From Helicobacter anatolicus (GTDB lineage: Bacteria > Campylobacterota > Campylobacteria > Campylobacterales > Helicobacteraceae): 64,000 nt of DNA. Position numbers and translations under genes: made by a program. The notes below the pieces were generated by a model. That model worked only from the letters and a program-made list of their open reading frames with translations, did not search any database and was not told where the DNA came from. Location: contig NZ_JAJTMY010000003.1 in assembly GCF_021300615.1 (NCBI RefSeq), positions 124,001 through 188,000 on the forward strand, read 5' to 3'. The number at the start of each line of letters is the position of its first letter. The first letter of the stretch is position 1. Positions 9,734-19,308 of this stretch are shown piece after piece.

Positions 9734-10066
9734 TTAAGCCAAGGCCTCCCATCTAAGCTTAGCGCCACCTAAAATATGATAATGAAAATGTGGCACTTCT
9801 TGCCCACCATCATTTCCAATATTAGTAATCAAACGATATCCACTCTCATAAATCCCTACTTTCTTCACTACCTCTATAATAAAATCACTCATCTCAGCTA
9901 ATAATTCTTTTGGCATTGCATTAAAATCTTTGTAACCCTGCTTAGGAATAGCCAATATATGAATAGGTGCCTTAGGTGCAATATCATAAAATGCCAAAAA
10001 TTTATCATTTTCTAAAACTTTTTTACAAGGAATCTCACCTTTTATAATTTTTTCAAAAACATTCAT
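9734..10066 (-). CDS. HIT-family nucleotide-binding protein
   Basis: A 110-residue histidine-triad protein (HinT/PKCI type), a small cytosolic nucleotide phosphoramidase. The triad H93-x-H95-x-H97 lies in VPHFHYHIL near the C-terminus, preceded by the conserved IPKxGYK strand. The physiological substrate in Helicobacter is not established. It is between bioB and the NifS-like gene with almost no spacing. Confidence 0.92.
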   Translation of the reverse strand: MNVFEKIIKGEIPCKKVLENDKFLAFYDIAPKAPIHILAIPKQGYKDFNAMPKELLAEMSDFIIEVVKKVGIYESGYRLITNIGNDGGQEVPHFHYHILGGAKLRWEALA

Positions 10067-10074
10067 TTTTCACC

Positions 10075-10917
10075 TCAATGACAAGTTGTTGCAATATCTA
10101 AGCCATAAGATTTCAATCTAGCGATATCGCTTTGTGGTGTATGTCCCCTTGTTGTTAAATAATCCCCCAAAACAATTGCATTTACACCATTTTCATATAA
10201 ATCCTTTTGCTCATCTCCAAAAACAAGCTCTCTTCCACCAGCAATCATCAAGCGCACATGTGGCAGATAACCTCTAGCCATTACAATACACTCTAATGCC
10301 TCATCTCTACTAATCGTATTTTGCACAATAGGCAAAGCTTTATTATTAATAAAAAAATTGATTGGTGTACTATGAGGCTGCAAAGATTTTAAAGCTTCTA
10401 AAAACTCTATTCTTTGATCCCAGCTCTCTCCTAGGCCAAAAATCCCCCCACTACAAAGCCCAAGTTCTGCTTTTAGTGTATTTTGACAAGTTTGATAACG
10501 CTCCTCCCAAGTATGTGTACTACAAATTTTACTAAAAAAGCTTTGTGCAGTCTCTAAATTGTGATTATAGCTATCAATGCCGTTATTTTTAAGATAACGC
10601 AAAGAATCTAGATCTGCCCTACCACAACAAGCAATTAAATGCAAATCCAATTTCTCTGCTTTCAAAGCATGGGCAATATTTGCAATATAATCACACTTTT
10701 GAGAATCTAACTCTCTACCTGAAGTCACAAGACAAAAACCAAGGGCGCCAAACTCTTTTAATCTCTTTGCTTCTTGCACAATAGTAGAAATAGGTTTAGT
10801 TTTATAAGTCTCTACCCCTGTTTTATAATGCACACTCTGCGTGCAATATGCACAATCCTCTGCACAATTTCCACTGCTTACATTTGAAATAGAACATAAA
10901 AAAATATCTTTTTTCAT
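10075..10917 (-). CDS. bioB: Biotin synthase
   Basis: A radical-SAM enzyme inserting sulfur into dethiobiotin. The radical-SAM cysteines are C18, C22 and C25 in CAEDCAYC. Further family landmarks follow: the SGG-GLGE stretch (GGIFGLGES) and the AGGRE motif late in the protein. The 280-residue length is typical of the short epsilonproteobacterial BioB. ATG 10917 is chosen over the in-frame TTG three bases upstream because of GGAAGG spacing. It lies eight bases upstream of the HIT gene on the same strand. Confidence 0.94.
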   Translation of the reverse strand: MKKDIFLCSISNVSSGNCAEDCAYCTQSVHYKTGVETYKTKPISTIVQEAKRLKEFGALGFCLVTSGRELDSQKCDYIANIAHALKAEKLDLHLIACCGRADLDSLRYLKNNGIDSYNHNLETAQSFFSKICSTHTWEERYQTCQNTLKAELGLCSGGIFGLGESWDQRIEFLEALKSLQPHSTPINFFINNKALPIVQNTISRDEALECIVMARGYLPHVRLMIAGGRELVFGDEQKDLYENGVNAIVLGDYLTTRGHTPQSDIARLKSYGLDIATTCH

Positions 10918-10926
10918 CAAGCCTTC

Positions 10927-11394
10927 CTAATTATTTTTATAGCTAATGCCATAATAATCTAACATTTTTAAAACATGTTCTTTTTGTTCACTAGAAAGAT
11001 AGAGCACTATATCCATATCTTTTCCTGTTTTGCTAGTTGCATACTCCACCTTATCTTTTTCCAAAACTTCTTTTAAGCAAAAGAATATATAAGGGTCAAG
11101 ACTCGCAATCAAAAAACGATGCGATTGCCTATTATCTGATATGGGATTTAAAAAATCTATAGAAAAACTAGCCTCTGTGGCGGGATAAGAATAATCTTGA
11201 TTTTTGGATAATTGATCAAGCCATTGTTCATTTGGAGTAATCTTTTTAACTTGTACATTTTTTTTTACTTCATCTTGATAGAAATCCATCATGGCATTAG
11301 ACACGTAATCTTTATAAAGAAAAACTGTATAGCCGATAACAACTACCATGACTATACAAATAAAAAATAGAATTATTTTAGTAATTCTAGACAT
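10927..11394 (-). CDS. Small membrane-anchored protein of unknown function
   Basis: 155 residues with one N-terminal transmembrane anchor (about residues 7-27) and a soluble, probably periplasmic domain; no cysteine or enzyme motif is recognised. An unnamed protein sits at the same place beside rpsA in H. pylori as I remember it, so this is probably a conserved Helicobacter gene of unknown role. It follows rpsA on the same strand with an 8-base gap, so it is likely cotranscribed. Confidence 0.7.
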   Translation of the reverse strand: MSRITKIILFFICIVMVVVIGYTVFLYKDYVSNAMMDFYQDEVKKNVQVKKITPNEQWLDQLSKNQDYSYPATEASFSIDFLNPISDNRQSHRFLIASLDPYIFFCLKEVLEKDKVEYATSKTGKDMDIVLYLSSEQKEHVLKMLDYYGISYKNN

Positions 11395-11402
11395 TGCAAA
11401 AC

Positions 11403-13049
11403 TTAAATGCGTCCCTTCAATTTATCGCCCAAAGTCATTTTTTCACTAGAATTAAAATTTTTAATCTCTTCTCTTTCTTGTTGTTTCTCCAATCTTCTCA
11501 TAGAAACCTTGATTTTGCCATTCAAACGATCAATGTTTACAACCATACCCTTCAAAGACATACCTTGAGTGATTTGCTCTTTTGTAATTCCAGATAAATC
11601 CTCATTTCTAATCAACGCATCGACACCATCAATTCGAATAAATACACCAAAATCTTTAATATCAACTACTTCACCCTCAACGACATCATCAACTTTATAT
11701 TTTTTTGCGAAAATATCGGTTGGAGATTCTTGCAATGCTCTTTTACTTAAAGAAACACGTTCATTTTTTGTATCGATTTTTATAATTTTAACTTCAACAC
11801 TATCACCAACTTTTAAAATATCTTTACATTTTTCATTTTTACCCCAAGAAACATCCTCATTATGCAACAATCCATCAATACTACCAATGTTAATAAACGC
11901 ACCAAAATCTGTGATTTTTTCTACTTTTCCAGAAATTACATCACCTTCTTTATGCTGTTTTGCAAATTGTATAAAAGGTTTTTCAGAAAGCTTCTTTAAA
12001 GATACTCTCAATCTTCTTGTTTCAGGGTTAATTTCAATAATCTCCACATCAATTTCTTGACCTACACTCAAGCAATCCTGTGGATGTTTAATATTTTTAT
12101 CCCAAGAAATTTCAGAAATATGCAAAAAGCCCTCAAGGTCATTGCCAATATCTACAAATGCTCCATATGGCTCAATATTACTAACATTTACTTTAATCGT
12201 ATAACCTACCTTAAGCTCATTCATTACTTCTTTCCAAGGATCTTCTTGTAATGCTTTGATAGAAAATGACAATCTTTGTTTTTCTTCATCATATGCAATA
12301 GCTTTTACTTGCACCTCATCACCTTCTTTATAAAGTGATGCAGGATTTTCAGGGCCACGACGTGTAATTTCTGTATAATGCACCAACCCTTCTACACCAT
12401 CCACGCTTACAAACATTCCAAAGCTTGCAATTCTTTTTACAACACCCTTCAATGGCTCTGTAGCCTCCATAAATCTTTTTGCATTTTCACTTTGATTTTT
12501 GCGCATCAAATCAAAATATCTTTTACGCGATACAATAATGCTATTTTCCTCTGGTTTTACATTAATAACACATACTTCAATTTTTTTACCCTTATCTTCT
12601 TTAAATGATGCATGTAATTTTGGCATAAAATACTCTACACCGCCAGCTTCAAGTACAACACCGCCACGATTTTTCCCAATAATTTTAGCCTCAATAATCT
12701 TATCTTGATAATCTTGACCTAATTCTTTGATTTTTTCTTGCACCTTTTCATGACGCAAGACTTTCTTGTAAGAAACGCTAAATCTATCACCAATTCCGCG
12801 AGTAACATACACTTTAATTTTATCGTTTTCCTTAAAAAGCAACTTGCCATTCTCATCTGTGATTTCAGCAACAGGGAATCTACCCTCTACTTTTTCCCCT
12901 ACATTTACCATAACGCTATCATCTGTGATTTTTACAATTGCTACTTCCTTGATTGCACCAACTTCTTCACTCTGTTGACTTGCCTCAAAAAGTGCTGCAA
13001 AATCCTCACCACTATCAAATTGCTCTAAATTATCCAAATTAACTCTCAT
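11403..13049 (-). CDS. rpsA: 30S ribosomal protein S1
   Basis: S1 binds mRNA leaders and helps them load on the 30S subunit. The 548-residue protein consists of successive S1 (OB-fold) repeats, readable from recurring motifs such as GVVKRIASFGMFVSVDGVEGLVH, here abbreviated to FGMFVSVDGVEGL, YGAFVDIGNDLEGF, FGAFINIGSIDGL and FGVFIRIDGVDAL. Two more diverged repeats are at the N-terminus. Length agrees with other epsilonproteobacterial S1 proteins. The ATG has AAGGG about six bases upstream. A 313-base non-coding stretch separates it from ispH. Confidence 0.95.
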   Translation of the reverse strand: MRVNLDNLEQFDSGEDFAALFEASQQSEEVGAIKEVAIVKITDDSVMVNVGEKVEGRFPVAEITDENGKLLFKENDKIKVYVTRGIGDRFSVSYKKVLRHEKVQEKIKELGQDYQDKIIEAKIIGKNRGGVVLEAGGVEYFMPKLHASFKEDKGKKIEVCVINVKPEENSIIVSRKRYFDLMRKNQSENAKRFMEATEPLKGVVKRIASFGMFVSVDGVEGLVHYTEITRRGPENPASLYKEGDEVQVKAIAYDEEKQRLSFSIKALQEDPWKEVMNELKVGYTIKVNVSNIEPYGAFVDIGNDLEGFLHISEISWDKNIKHPQDCLSVGQEIDVEIIEINPETRRLRVSLKKLSEKPFIQFAKQHKEGDVISGKVEKITDFGAFINIGSIDGLLHNEDVSWGKNEKCKDILKVGDSVEVKIIKIDTKNERVSLSKRALQESPTDIFAKKYKVDDVVEGEVVDIKDFGVFIRIDGVDALIRNEDLSGITKEQITQGMSLKGMVVNIDRLNGKIKVSMRRLEKQQEREEIKNFNSSEKMTLGDKLKGRI

Positions 13050-13362
13050 AAAAAACCCTTAAAACAAGTATAATTCAGTTATTCTATCTTTTTTTTATAA
13101 ATCTCATACACAAGATGTTGACTTTTTTACAAATCATATCCTCTAGCAATTCTTAATACACGTTCTAGCTAATAACACAAAACATTTTATTCTCTCGCAA
13201 GCAAATAAGAAATTTTTTAATTCATCCTAATTTGCACAAATCTACTTCAAACTAAAACACTTCCATTTTAATTACAACCATAAAACTTTTACAAATAACC
13301 AAAAAATAAAATAAAAAACATTGGCTAGATATTTAGTTGTAAAATCCACCTCTCTTGGTATT
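13050..13362. other. Intergenic region rpsA/ispH, no gene seen
   Basis: 313 bases of A+T-rich DNA. It must carry the rpsA leader and promoter, but the -10-like boxes visible on the minus strand (TATACT at 13067-13072, TAGAAT further up) are either too close to the ribosome-binding site or lack a partner, so no promoter is called. No ORF with a ribosome-binding site, no strong hairpin and no repeat was found. Confidence 0.5.
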
Positions 13363-14184
13363 TCAAATTTCTCGAATCTTGTCTTGCACTTTTTTTACAA
13401 TCCAATCTGGCGTAGATGCTCCTGCAGTGATTCCACATAGCTTTTTACCCTCAAACCAAGAAAGCTCTAGGTCCATCTCATCTTCTACTAAATAACTGCT
13501 CTGACAATACATTTGTGCAATGCTTAAGAGTTGTTTTGTATTTGATGAAGTTTTACCCCCCACAACAATCATGATATCCACTTCCTGGCTTAACTCTTTT
13601 ACTGCTTCTTGATTGTCAAATGTCGCATTACAAATTGTATTAAAAACTCTTGTTTCATAACACTGCTGCATTAAATAATTTGCAATTTCTAAAAATTTTT
13701 TGGTTTGCTTAGTGGTCTGTGAAATAAGTGCAACTTTTTTCCCAAATTTTTTATTTTGCAATTCTTCCAGACTCCCCACTACAATAGGATCATGCGCATA
13801 ACTCATCACCCCTTTAATCTCTGGATGTGTAATATCTCCAAAAATCACAATACTATATCCCTCTTTACTCATATTTTCTGCAATTTGTTGAGGTTTGATT
13901 ACAAAAGGACAAGTTGCATCAGTAATTTTTGCATTTTTATTTTTTAAAATTTCTAGATCTTGTTTAGTGATTCCATGCGTACGGATAATAACACTTTGAT
14001 TTTCCTTAACATTTGTAGTTTCATTTTCTACAAAAACACCAAAGCCTTCTTCTAGTCTTTTTATCTCTCTTGCATTATGAATTAATGGACCGAAAGTAAT
14101 AGCACCAGGGCTTTTTTCAGCAAGCTTTATAGCTCTTTTTACTCCAAAACAAAAACCATATTTTTTTGCTAATTTAATTTCCAT
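13363..14184 (-). CDS. ispH: 4-hydroxy-3-methylbut-2-enyl diphosphate reductase
   Basis: IspH (LytB) is the last enzyme of the MEP isoprenoid pathway, giving IPP and DMAPP. The three cysteines that hold the [4Fe-4S] cluster are C12 (KYGFCFGVKRA), C92 (DATCPFV) and C185 (NTICNAT). Length of 273 residues is normal. It overlaps the end of aroA by 11 bases, which indicates translational coupling in the order pheS, pheT, aroA, ispH. Confidence 0.96.
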   Translation of the reverse strand: MEIKLAKKYGFCFGVKRAIKLAEKSPGAITFGPLIHNAREIKRLEEGFGVFVENETTNVKENQSVIIRTHGITKQDLEILKNKNAKITDATCPFVIKPQQIAENMSKEGYSIVIFGDITHPEIKGVMSYAHDPIVVGSLEELQNKKFGKKVALISQTTKQTKKFLEIANYLMQQCYETRVFNTICNATFDNQEAVKELSQEVDIMIVVGGKTSSNTKQLLSIAQMYCQSSYLVEDEMDLELSWFEGKKLCGITAGASTPDWIVKKVQDKIREI

Positions 14185-15454
14185 TTTCCACCACCTTATT
14201 TAAAATTTCTAAAAAATTTGGAAAAGACACATTTACACAATCAAAATCCTTCACACTACCCCCATATACACTACAAATAATCGCAAAACTCATCGCGATT
14301 CTATGATCTCCAAAACTCTCCAAAATAGCAGGCTTTGCCTCACCTCCAACAATACTAAACCCATCTTCAAATTCATAAGCCTCAATCCCCATTTTTTGTA
14401 GATTTGACACAACAGCCTTGATTCTATCTGTTTCTTTTATACGCAATTCTTTAGCATTTTTTACCACACTTTTTCCCTCTGCAAATGCCATAGCAATACC
14501 TAGTGCAGGAAGCTCATCAATAAGCCATGCAATTTTTTCTTCCAAAACAATCGCACGCAAAGAACTAGATTTTACAACAATATCTCCTGAAATATCCAAG
14601 TCTTCTTTGATATTCTCATAAGTAATTTTTCCACCCATTTTTTTCAAAACTTCAAAAGCTTCAATACGCGTAGGATTTAACAAAATATTTTTTAACACCA
14701 AATGGCTATCTGGTAAAATTAAAGCCATTACCGCGAAAAAAAATGCGCTTGAAGGATCTGCTGGAATCTCTACGCTAAAAGAATCAAGCTTTTTTTCTAA
14801 AGGAAAAAGTGTAATTTTTTTGCCTTCAATTTTTAAATTAGCACCCATATTTTTTAGCATTTTTTCTGTATGATCTCTGCTTAAAATTGGCTCTTCAAAC
14901 CTACAGACATCTTTTGCAAATAATCCTGCAAGTAGCATCGCGCTTTTAATTTGCGCGGAAGCAACATTGCTTGTGTAATCAAAACCCTCTAATTTTTGAC
15001 CAACAATACTAATAGGGGCAAATTTATTGTCTTCTCTAGCAAAAATACATGCGCCAATACTTTTTAATGGTTCAATCACTCTTTGCATAGGACGAGCATG
15101 CAAATACTCATCTCCACACAAAACAAAATACCCCTTTGTACTTGCAAGAAGTCCGGTAAAAAGCCTCATTGCTGTCCCTGCATTACCACAATCAAGTACA
15201 TTCTTTGGTTCTAAAATCCCTTCTTTTTTAGGGATAAACAGCATGGTTTTAGAATCTTTATTTACAACTTCAAGCCCCAGATTCTGCGAAATTTTTAGAG
15301 TGTTTAATGTATCTTGTGCATGTAAAAAGTTTTTTACCTCACAAGGTTTTTCTGCCAATAAACTAAATATTGCACAACGATGTGAAATGGATTTATCTGC
15401 GGCAATATCTACAATCTCTCCATTAATTTTTTTGATAGGCTTAAATTCCTTCAT
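14174..15454 (-). CDS. aroA: 3-phosphoshikimate 1-carboxyvinyltransferase (EPSP synthase)
   Basis: The sixth shikimate-pathway step, adding enolpyruvate from PEP to shikimate-3-phosphate. The two-domain inside-out barrel is recognisable by DCGNAGTAMRL near residue 85, the RDHTEKML loop, RIKETDR and the final SFGDHRIAMSF motif. About 426 residues. ATG 15454 is used; a TTG three bases upstream is also possible and has slightly better spacing to AAGG. It is five bases after pheT. Confidence 0.95.
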   Translation of the reverse strand: MKEFKPIKKINGEIVDIAADKSISHRCAIFSLLAEKPCEVKNFLHAQDTLNTLKISQNLGLEVVNKDSKTMLFIPKKEGILEPKNVLDCGNAGTAMRLFTGLLASTKGYFVLCGDEYLHARPMQRVIEPLKSIGACIFAREDNKFAPISIVGQKLEGFDYTSNVASAQIKSAMLLAGLFAKDVCRFEEPILSRDHTEKMLKNMGANLKIEGKKITLFPLEKKLDSFSVEIPADPSSAFFFAVMALILPDSHLVLKNILLNPTRIEAFEVLKKMGGKITYENIKEDLDISGDIVVKSSSLRAIVLEEKIAWLIDELPALGIAMAFAEGKSVVKNAKELRIKETDRIKAVVSNLQKMGIEAYEFEDGFSIVGGEAKPAILESFGDHRIAMSFAIICSVYGGSVKDFDCVNVSFPNFLEILNKVVENGN

Positions 15455-15459
15455 CAATC

Positions 15460-17805
15460 TTACACCTTAAGTTTTGCACCAAAATCATTTTCCAAAATTT
15501 TTAATACCTCTTGTGTGACCCAAGAAATATCTTCATCTCGCAAACTTGTATCTTCAGGAGAAATTTCCATACGAATGCTTAAAGCAATTTGCCCATTTTC
15601 TTGATCAAAAATATCCACAGGATAAACATTTTTTAAATACCTAATTTGTGATTGCAAAAGTCTTTTTCTAATCTCCCCAAATGCAATATTGCGATTGATT
15701 AAAATTGTAAGGTCTCTTTGGCTTATAGGAAGTTTTGAAAACTTCTCAAACATTGGGTGCTCTAAATTTAGATATGAAACATCTAGTTCACAAACAAAAG
15801 TATTTTGCAATCCCATATCTTGCGCAATTTTTGGGTGCAATTTTGCAATCACACCAAGCTTTTGCCCATTTTTATAAACATAAGCACTTTGATAAGGATG
15901 ATAGAAATTTTCTACCTGCATATCTACTAATTCAAACTCACCAATAATACTAGAAATCACCTGTGCAAATGTATAAAAATCCCACTTTTGCCCTTTAGGT
16001 TTTGGAAAAATTTCCCTAGTTTGTAAACCACTTGCTACAAAAGCAATTTTTACGCTTTCTTCTCTTTTATGATTATATACGCTACCAATTTCACAAATCT
16101 TAATATTTTTATAACCAAAATTTTGATTCCTGCTTGCTGTGTCTAGCAATGCTGGCAATAATGAAGTTCTTAAAGTATTAAGTTCGGAAGTAATAGGATT
16201 TAAAAGTTCTTTTTCTTCATCCAAAACCTCAAAACCAAATTGTTGCAATTTTTCTTTTTGATAAAAAAGATAATGAATACATTCCAAAAAACCATGTGAC
16301 AATGCTCTTTGAATTAATTTTCTTTGATTAATGTAATCTTGATATGCGGGAGTATTTTTTGATTGCTCTGCCATAAAATGTGGCAATGCAGGAATATTAT
16401 CCACCCCATAAATTCTCAAAATTTCTTCGGCTAAATCTTGTTCAGTCTCAATATCATGCCGATAGCAAGGCGTAATAATACTAAAAGAATCATCATTTGT
16501 TTTAATTTCCAAAGAAAAATCCAATTGCTTAAGAATTTGTGACATCGTTTCTCGATCAATATTACACCCAATGATTGCTGCAATATTAGAAAACTGTGTG
16601 CGTATAACTTTTTGTTTAAAATCTTGCTTAACTTCTTGCACTCCATCATAAACAAAACAATGATTAAATTCGCTAAGCAATAAACATAAAAAATTAATTC
16701 CCATTTGCAAATCTGGGTTACTTCCACGCATCGTTTTATAAACTAAATCTTTATCTCTCATCTGATTTTTATGTTTAAAAAGTAATTGAGATACTCTAGC
16801 AGGATCAATATAGCTTGCCTCAAAAATAATTGTTTTAGCTTGATCGATATTTTGCTCAATCACATTACCTATGCCTATATTTGAAAGCTTTTTATCCGCA
16901 TATACCGCATCAAACCCATCTTCATCTTCTTTGACATTTAACCACAAAATTTCATTAGTATGATTCTGGTCTTTAGAAAGACTATCAGCCTCATAAGCAT
17001 TTAAAACTACTCCTGTCATATATGTAATATAAGAAAGATAGTTTTCTAAAATCCCTGATTTAAGATTATTACTTAGAGTAAGAGAAAACTGCATGCAAAA
17101 AGGCAAAATCTTATCTTCAAAATCTATCACTTTATAAAGCAAAGAAGATTGTATCTTATTCTTCATTGCAACTTGAAATTTTCTTCCAACTCCAATTTGA
17201 TTGGTACTCATATATTCTTTTGGTTTTTTAATCTTTAAGCCAAAATACGCCTTGAGTTCTCTTGCAATTCCTAATACACACAAACAATCCCCACGATTTG
17301 GGGTAAGCGAGATTTCTAGTACATATCCTTGAAAAATATCATACTCACGCAATTCTTTTCCCAATTCAAGCTCACCAATACTAGAATCCAAAACCATAAT
17401 GCCATCATTAAGTTTTACTAATCCTAGCTCAACACTAGAACAAAGCATTCCATAACTATCCACACCCCTTAATTTACTCACACCAATTTCTAGTACTTTA
17501 GAATCAAACTCTAACACTGCTCCACGCAATGCCACAGCTACATACTGGTTTTCTGCAACATTCTTTGCTCCACATACAATCTGCAAAACCTCATAACCCA
17601 CATCCACCTGACAAACACTAAGCTTATTTGCATCAGGATGTGGAGATTTTTTTAACACCTTTCCTAGCACCACCTTGGAAGGAAGCTTAAGAGGATTTAC
17701 ACTCTCAACTTCTAAACCAATATTATTTAATACATTACAAATTTCATCAATTTTTAAATGCGAAATATCTATGAATTCTTTTAATAAATGCGTTGTAACT
17801 ATCAT
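15460..17805 (-). CDS. pheT: Phenylalanyl-tRNA synthetase beta chain
   Basis: The 781-residue beta subunit of the alpha2-beta2 PheRS. An EMAP-type tRNA-binding domain occupies about 38-150 (HPDANKLSVCQVDVG), followed by B3/B4 and B5 domains, a class-II-like inactive synthetase fold and a C-terminal ferredoxin-like anticodon-binding domain (about 690-781, SKLPISQRDLTILI). It overlaps the pheS stop by one base, so the subunits are coupled. Confidence 0.96.
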   Translation of the reverse strand: MIVTTHLLKEFIDISHLKIDEICNVLNNIGLEVESVNPLKLPSKVVLGKVLKKSPHPDANKLSVCQVDVGYEVLQIVCGAKNVAENQYVAVALRGAVLEFDSKVLEIGVSKLRGVDSYGMLCSSVELGLVKLNDGIMVLDSSIGELELGKELREYDIFQGYVLEISLTPNRGDCLCVLGIARELKAYFGLKIKKPKEYMSTNQIGVGRKFQVAMKNKIQSSLLYKVIDFEDKILPFCMQFSLTLSNNLKSGILENYLSYITYMTGVVLNAYEADSLSKDQNHTNEILWLNVKEDEDGFDAVYADKKLSNIGIGNVIEQNIDQAKTIIFEASYIDPARVSQLLFKHKNQMRDKDLVYKTMRGSNPDLQMGINFLCLLLSEFNHCFVYDGVQEVKQDFKQKVIRTQFSNIAAIIGCNIDRETMSQILKQLDFSLEIKTNDDSFSIITPCYRHDIETEQDLAEEILRIYGVDNIPALPHFMAEQSKNTPAYQDYINQRKLIQRALSHGFLECIHYLFYQKEKLQQFGFEVLDEEKELLNPITSELNTLRTSLLPALLDTASRNQNFGYKNIKICEIGSVYNHKREESVKIAFVASGLQTREIFPKPKGQKWDFYTFAQVISSIIGEFELVDMQVENFYHPYQSAYVYKNGQKLGVIAKLHPKIAQDMGLQNTFVCELDVSYLNLEHPMFEKFSKLPISQRDLTILINRNIAFGEIRKRLLQSQIRYLKNVYPVDIFDQENGQIALSIRMEISPEDTSLRDEDISWVTQEVLKILENDFGAKLKV

Positions 17806-18794
17806 TAAAACTGCTCCAATACTCTTAAATCGGTTTCAAAAAAACTTCTCAAATCATTTACGCCACAAGTAAGCATTGCAAGACGCTCAATCCCCATGCC
17901 AAAAGCATATCCACTAACCCCTTCATAGCCCACAGACTCAAAAACATGAGAATCTACTACTCCGCAACCAAGCACTTCAAGCCATCCAGTATGCGAACAA
18001 ACTCTACAACCACTACCCCCACAAAAATTACAACTAATATCTACTTCTGCGCTAGGCTCTGTAAAAGGAAAAAAACTAGAACGAAAACGCACTTTTACAT
18101 CACCAAATAAATATTTCAAAAAATCTTCCAATGTATATTTTAAATTAGCAAAATTTGCCTTATCTTTGTGATCTACCACAAGCCCCTCTACCTGATGGAA
18201 CATTGGTGTATGTGTCAAATCGTAGTCTCTGCGAAAAGTTGGTCCAGGACAAATCATTTTAATTGGGGGCTTTTGGCTAAGCATGGTTCTAATTTGCACA
18301 GGCGAAGTATGTGTCCTAAGTAGCATAGAATCCTTAAAATAAAAAGTATCTTGCATATCTCTTGCAGGATGATATTCTGGTAAATTAAGTGCTTGAAAAT
18401 TATGAAAATCGTCTTCTACAAGTGGTCCTACACACAAATCAAAATCCAGATTCCTAAAATACTCAATAATTCTATCTTTTGTATAATTAATCGGATGCCC
18501 TACACTGCGTTTTGTGCTATTACTAAATAAACTCACATCAATTTTTTCTGCCAATAATGCTTCTTTTAATGCAATATTTTCTAACTCCTCTTTTTTTTGT
18601 GCAAACATTTTTTCAAATGTTGCTTTTAGGAGATTTAGCTCCTTTGCTACTTGTTTTTTTTCTTCACCCTCCAAATCTTTCAATGCATTGAATTTTTGTG
18701 TTACGCTGCCTTTTTTACCAAAAAATTCAATACGTACCATCTCAAGTTCTGCCATATTTTTAGAATCTAAAATTCTTTGTTGCATCATATCCAC
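17805..18794 (-). CDS. pheS: Phenylalanyl-tRNA synthetase alpha chain
   Basis: The catalytic class-II subunit of PheRS. After an N-terminal coiled coil (about 1-85) come the class-II motifs: [28 protein letters not shown], and the motif-3 stretch [15 protein letters not shown] near the C-terminus. The GTG at 18792-18794 is taken as start because AAGGAA lies six to seven bases upstream; downstream ATG codons at residues 3 and 4 are alternatives. First gene of the pheS-pheT-aroA-ispH run. Confidence 0.95.
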   Translation of the reverse strand: MDMMQQRILDSKNMAELEMVRIEFFGKKGSVTQKFNALKDLEGEEKKQVAKELNLLKATFEKMFAQKKEELENIALKEALLAEKIDVSLFSNSTKRSVGHPINYTKDRIIEYFRNLDFDLCVGPLVEDDFHNFQALNLPEYHPARDMQDTFYFKDSMLLRTHTSPVQIRTMLSQKPPIKMICPGPTFRRDYDLTHTPMFHQVEGLVVDHKDKANFANLKYTLEDFLKYLFGDVKVRFRSSFFPFTEPSAEVDISCNFCGGSGCRVCSHTGWLEVLGCGVVDSHVFESVGYEGVSGYAFGMGIERLAMLTCGVNDLRSFFETDLRVLEQF

Positions 18795-18876
18795 TTTTCT
18801 TTCCTTGCTTCCAAATATTAAATATAAAATACTATTCTCTATTTTATCTAAATTTTCATATCAAAAAAGGAAACCT

Positions 18877-19191
18877 ATGCAAGAACGCGCACTGAAATAT
18901 CATGCTATCAATCTTAAGGATTATTTACTTATTGATATCCGAGAAAAAGAAGATTATCTAAATTTTCATATTCAAAATGCTACTTGGGTTCAAGATATTA
19001 CAAAGATCACCGAGCTTTGCCAAAATAATCCAGACAAAAAAATTTTACTTTATTGCTACCACGGAAATACTGCAAGATTTTATACAGAACACCTCATCCA
19101 AGCAGGATACAAAAATATCTATTATCTTAAAGAAAACTATGAAGAATTTGAAGAGTTAAAAATTCCATTAGAATATTCTAAAAAATCATAA
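18877..19191 (+). CDS. Rhodanese-domain protein (GlpE-like single domain)
   Basis: A 104-residue single rhodanese domain. The active-site loop is LLYCYHGNTAR, with the catalytic cysteine in CxxGxx(A/S) form, and DIREKEDYLNFHI is the CH2A-type motif at the N-terminus. Such proteins move sulfane sulfur; the acceptor is unknown. The frame is open much further upstream inside pheS, but ATG 18877 with AAAAAGG seven bases before it begins the conserved domain. It stands alone, diverging from pheS. Confidence 0.85.
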   Translation: MQERALKYHAINLKDYLLIDIREKEDYLNFHIQNATWVQDITKITELCQNNPDKKILLYCYHGNTARFYTEHLIQAGYKNIYYLKENYEEFEELKIPLEYSKKS

Positions 19192-19259
19192 TCTGCTAAT
19201 AAAAAGTTTAGCAACACATTAAAATCACAATATTATAAATTCTAAAATAAAAGCAGTAC

Positions 19260-19280
19260 CCCACCAAAAGGTGGGATTTT
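19260..19280. terminator. Bidirectional terminator between rhodanese gene and lctP
   Basis: Stem CCCACC (19260-19265), loop AAAA, stem GGTGGG (19270-19275), followed by ATTTT on the plus strand and by an A/T-rich stretch on the minus strand. It sits between two convergent genes and can serve both. Confidence 0.75.
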
Positions 19281-19308
19281 AACATTTTTTGACTTGTTAA
19301 ATTTAGGA

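Noticed and set aside
13067-13072. TATACT as -10 box of rpsA
   Set aside because: Transcription would start at or inside the ribosome-binding site, leaving a leader of only about 11 bases.
16431-16727. Minus-strand open frame of 98 codons within pheT
   Set aside because: It is a shadow in another frame of the intact pheT gene.
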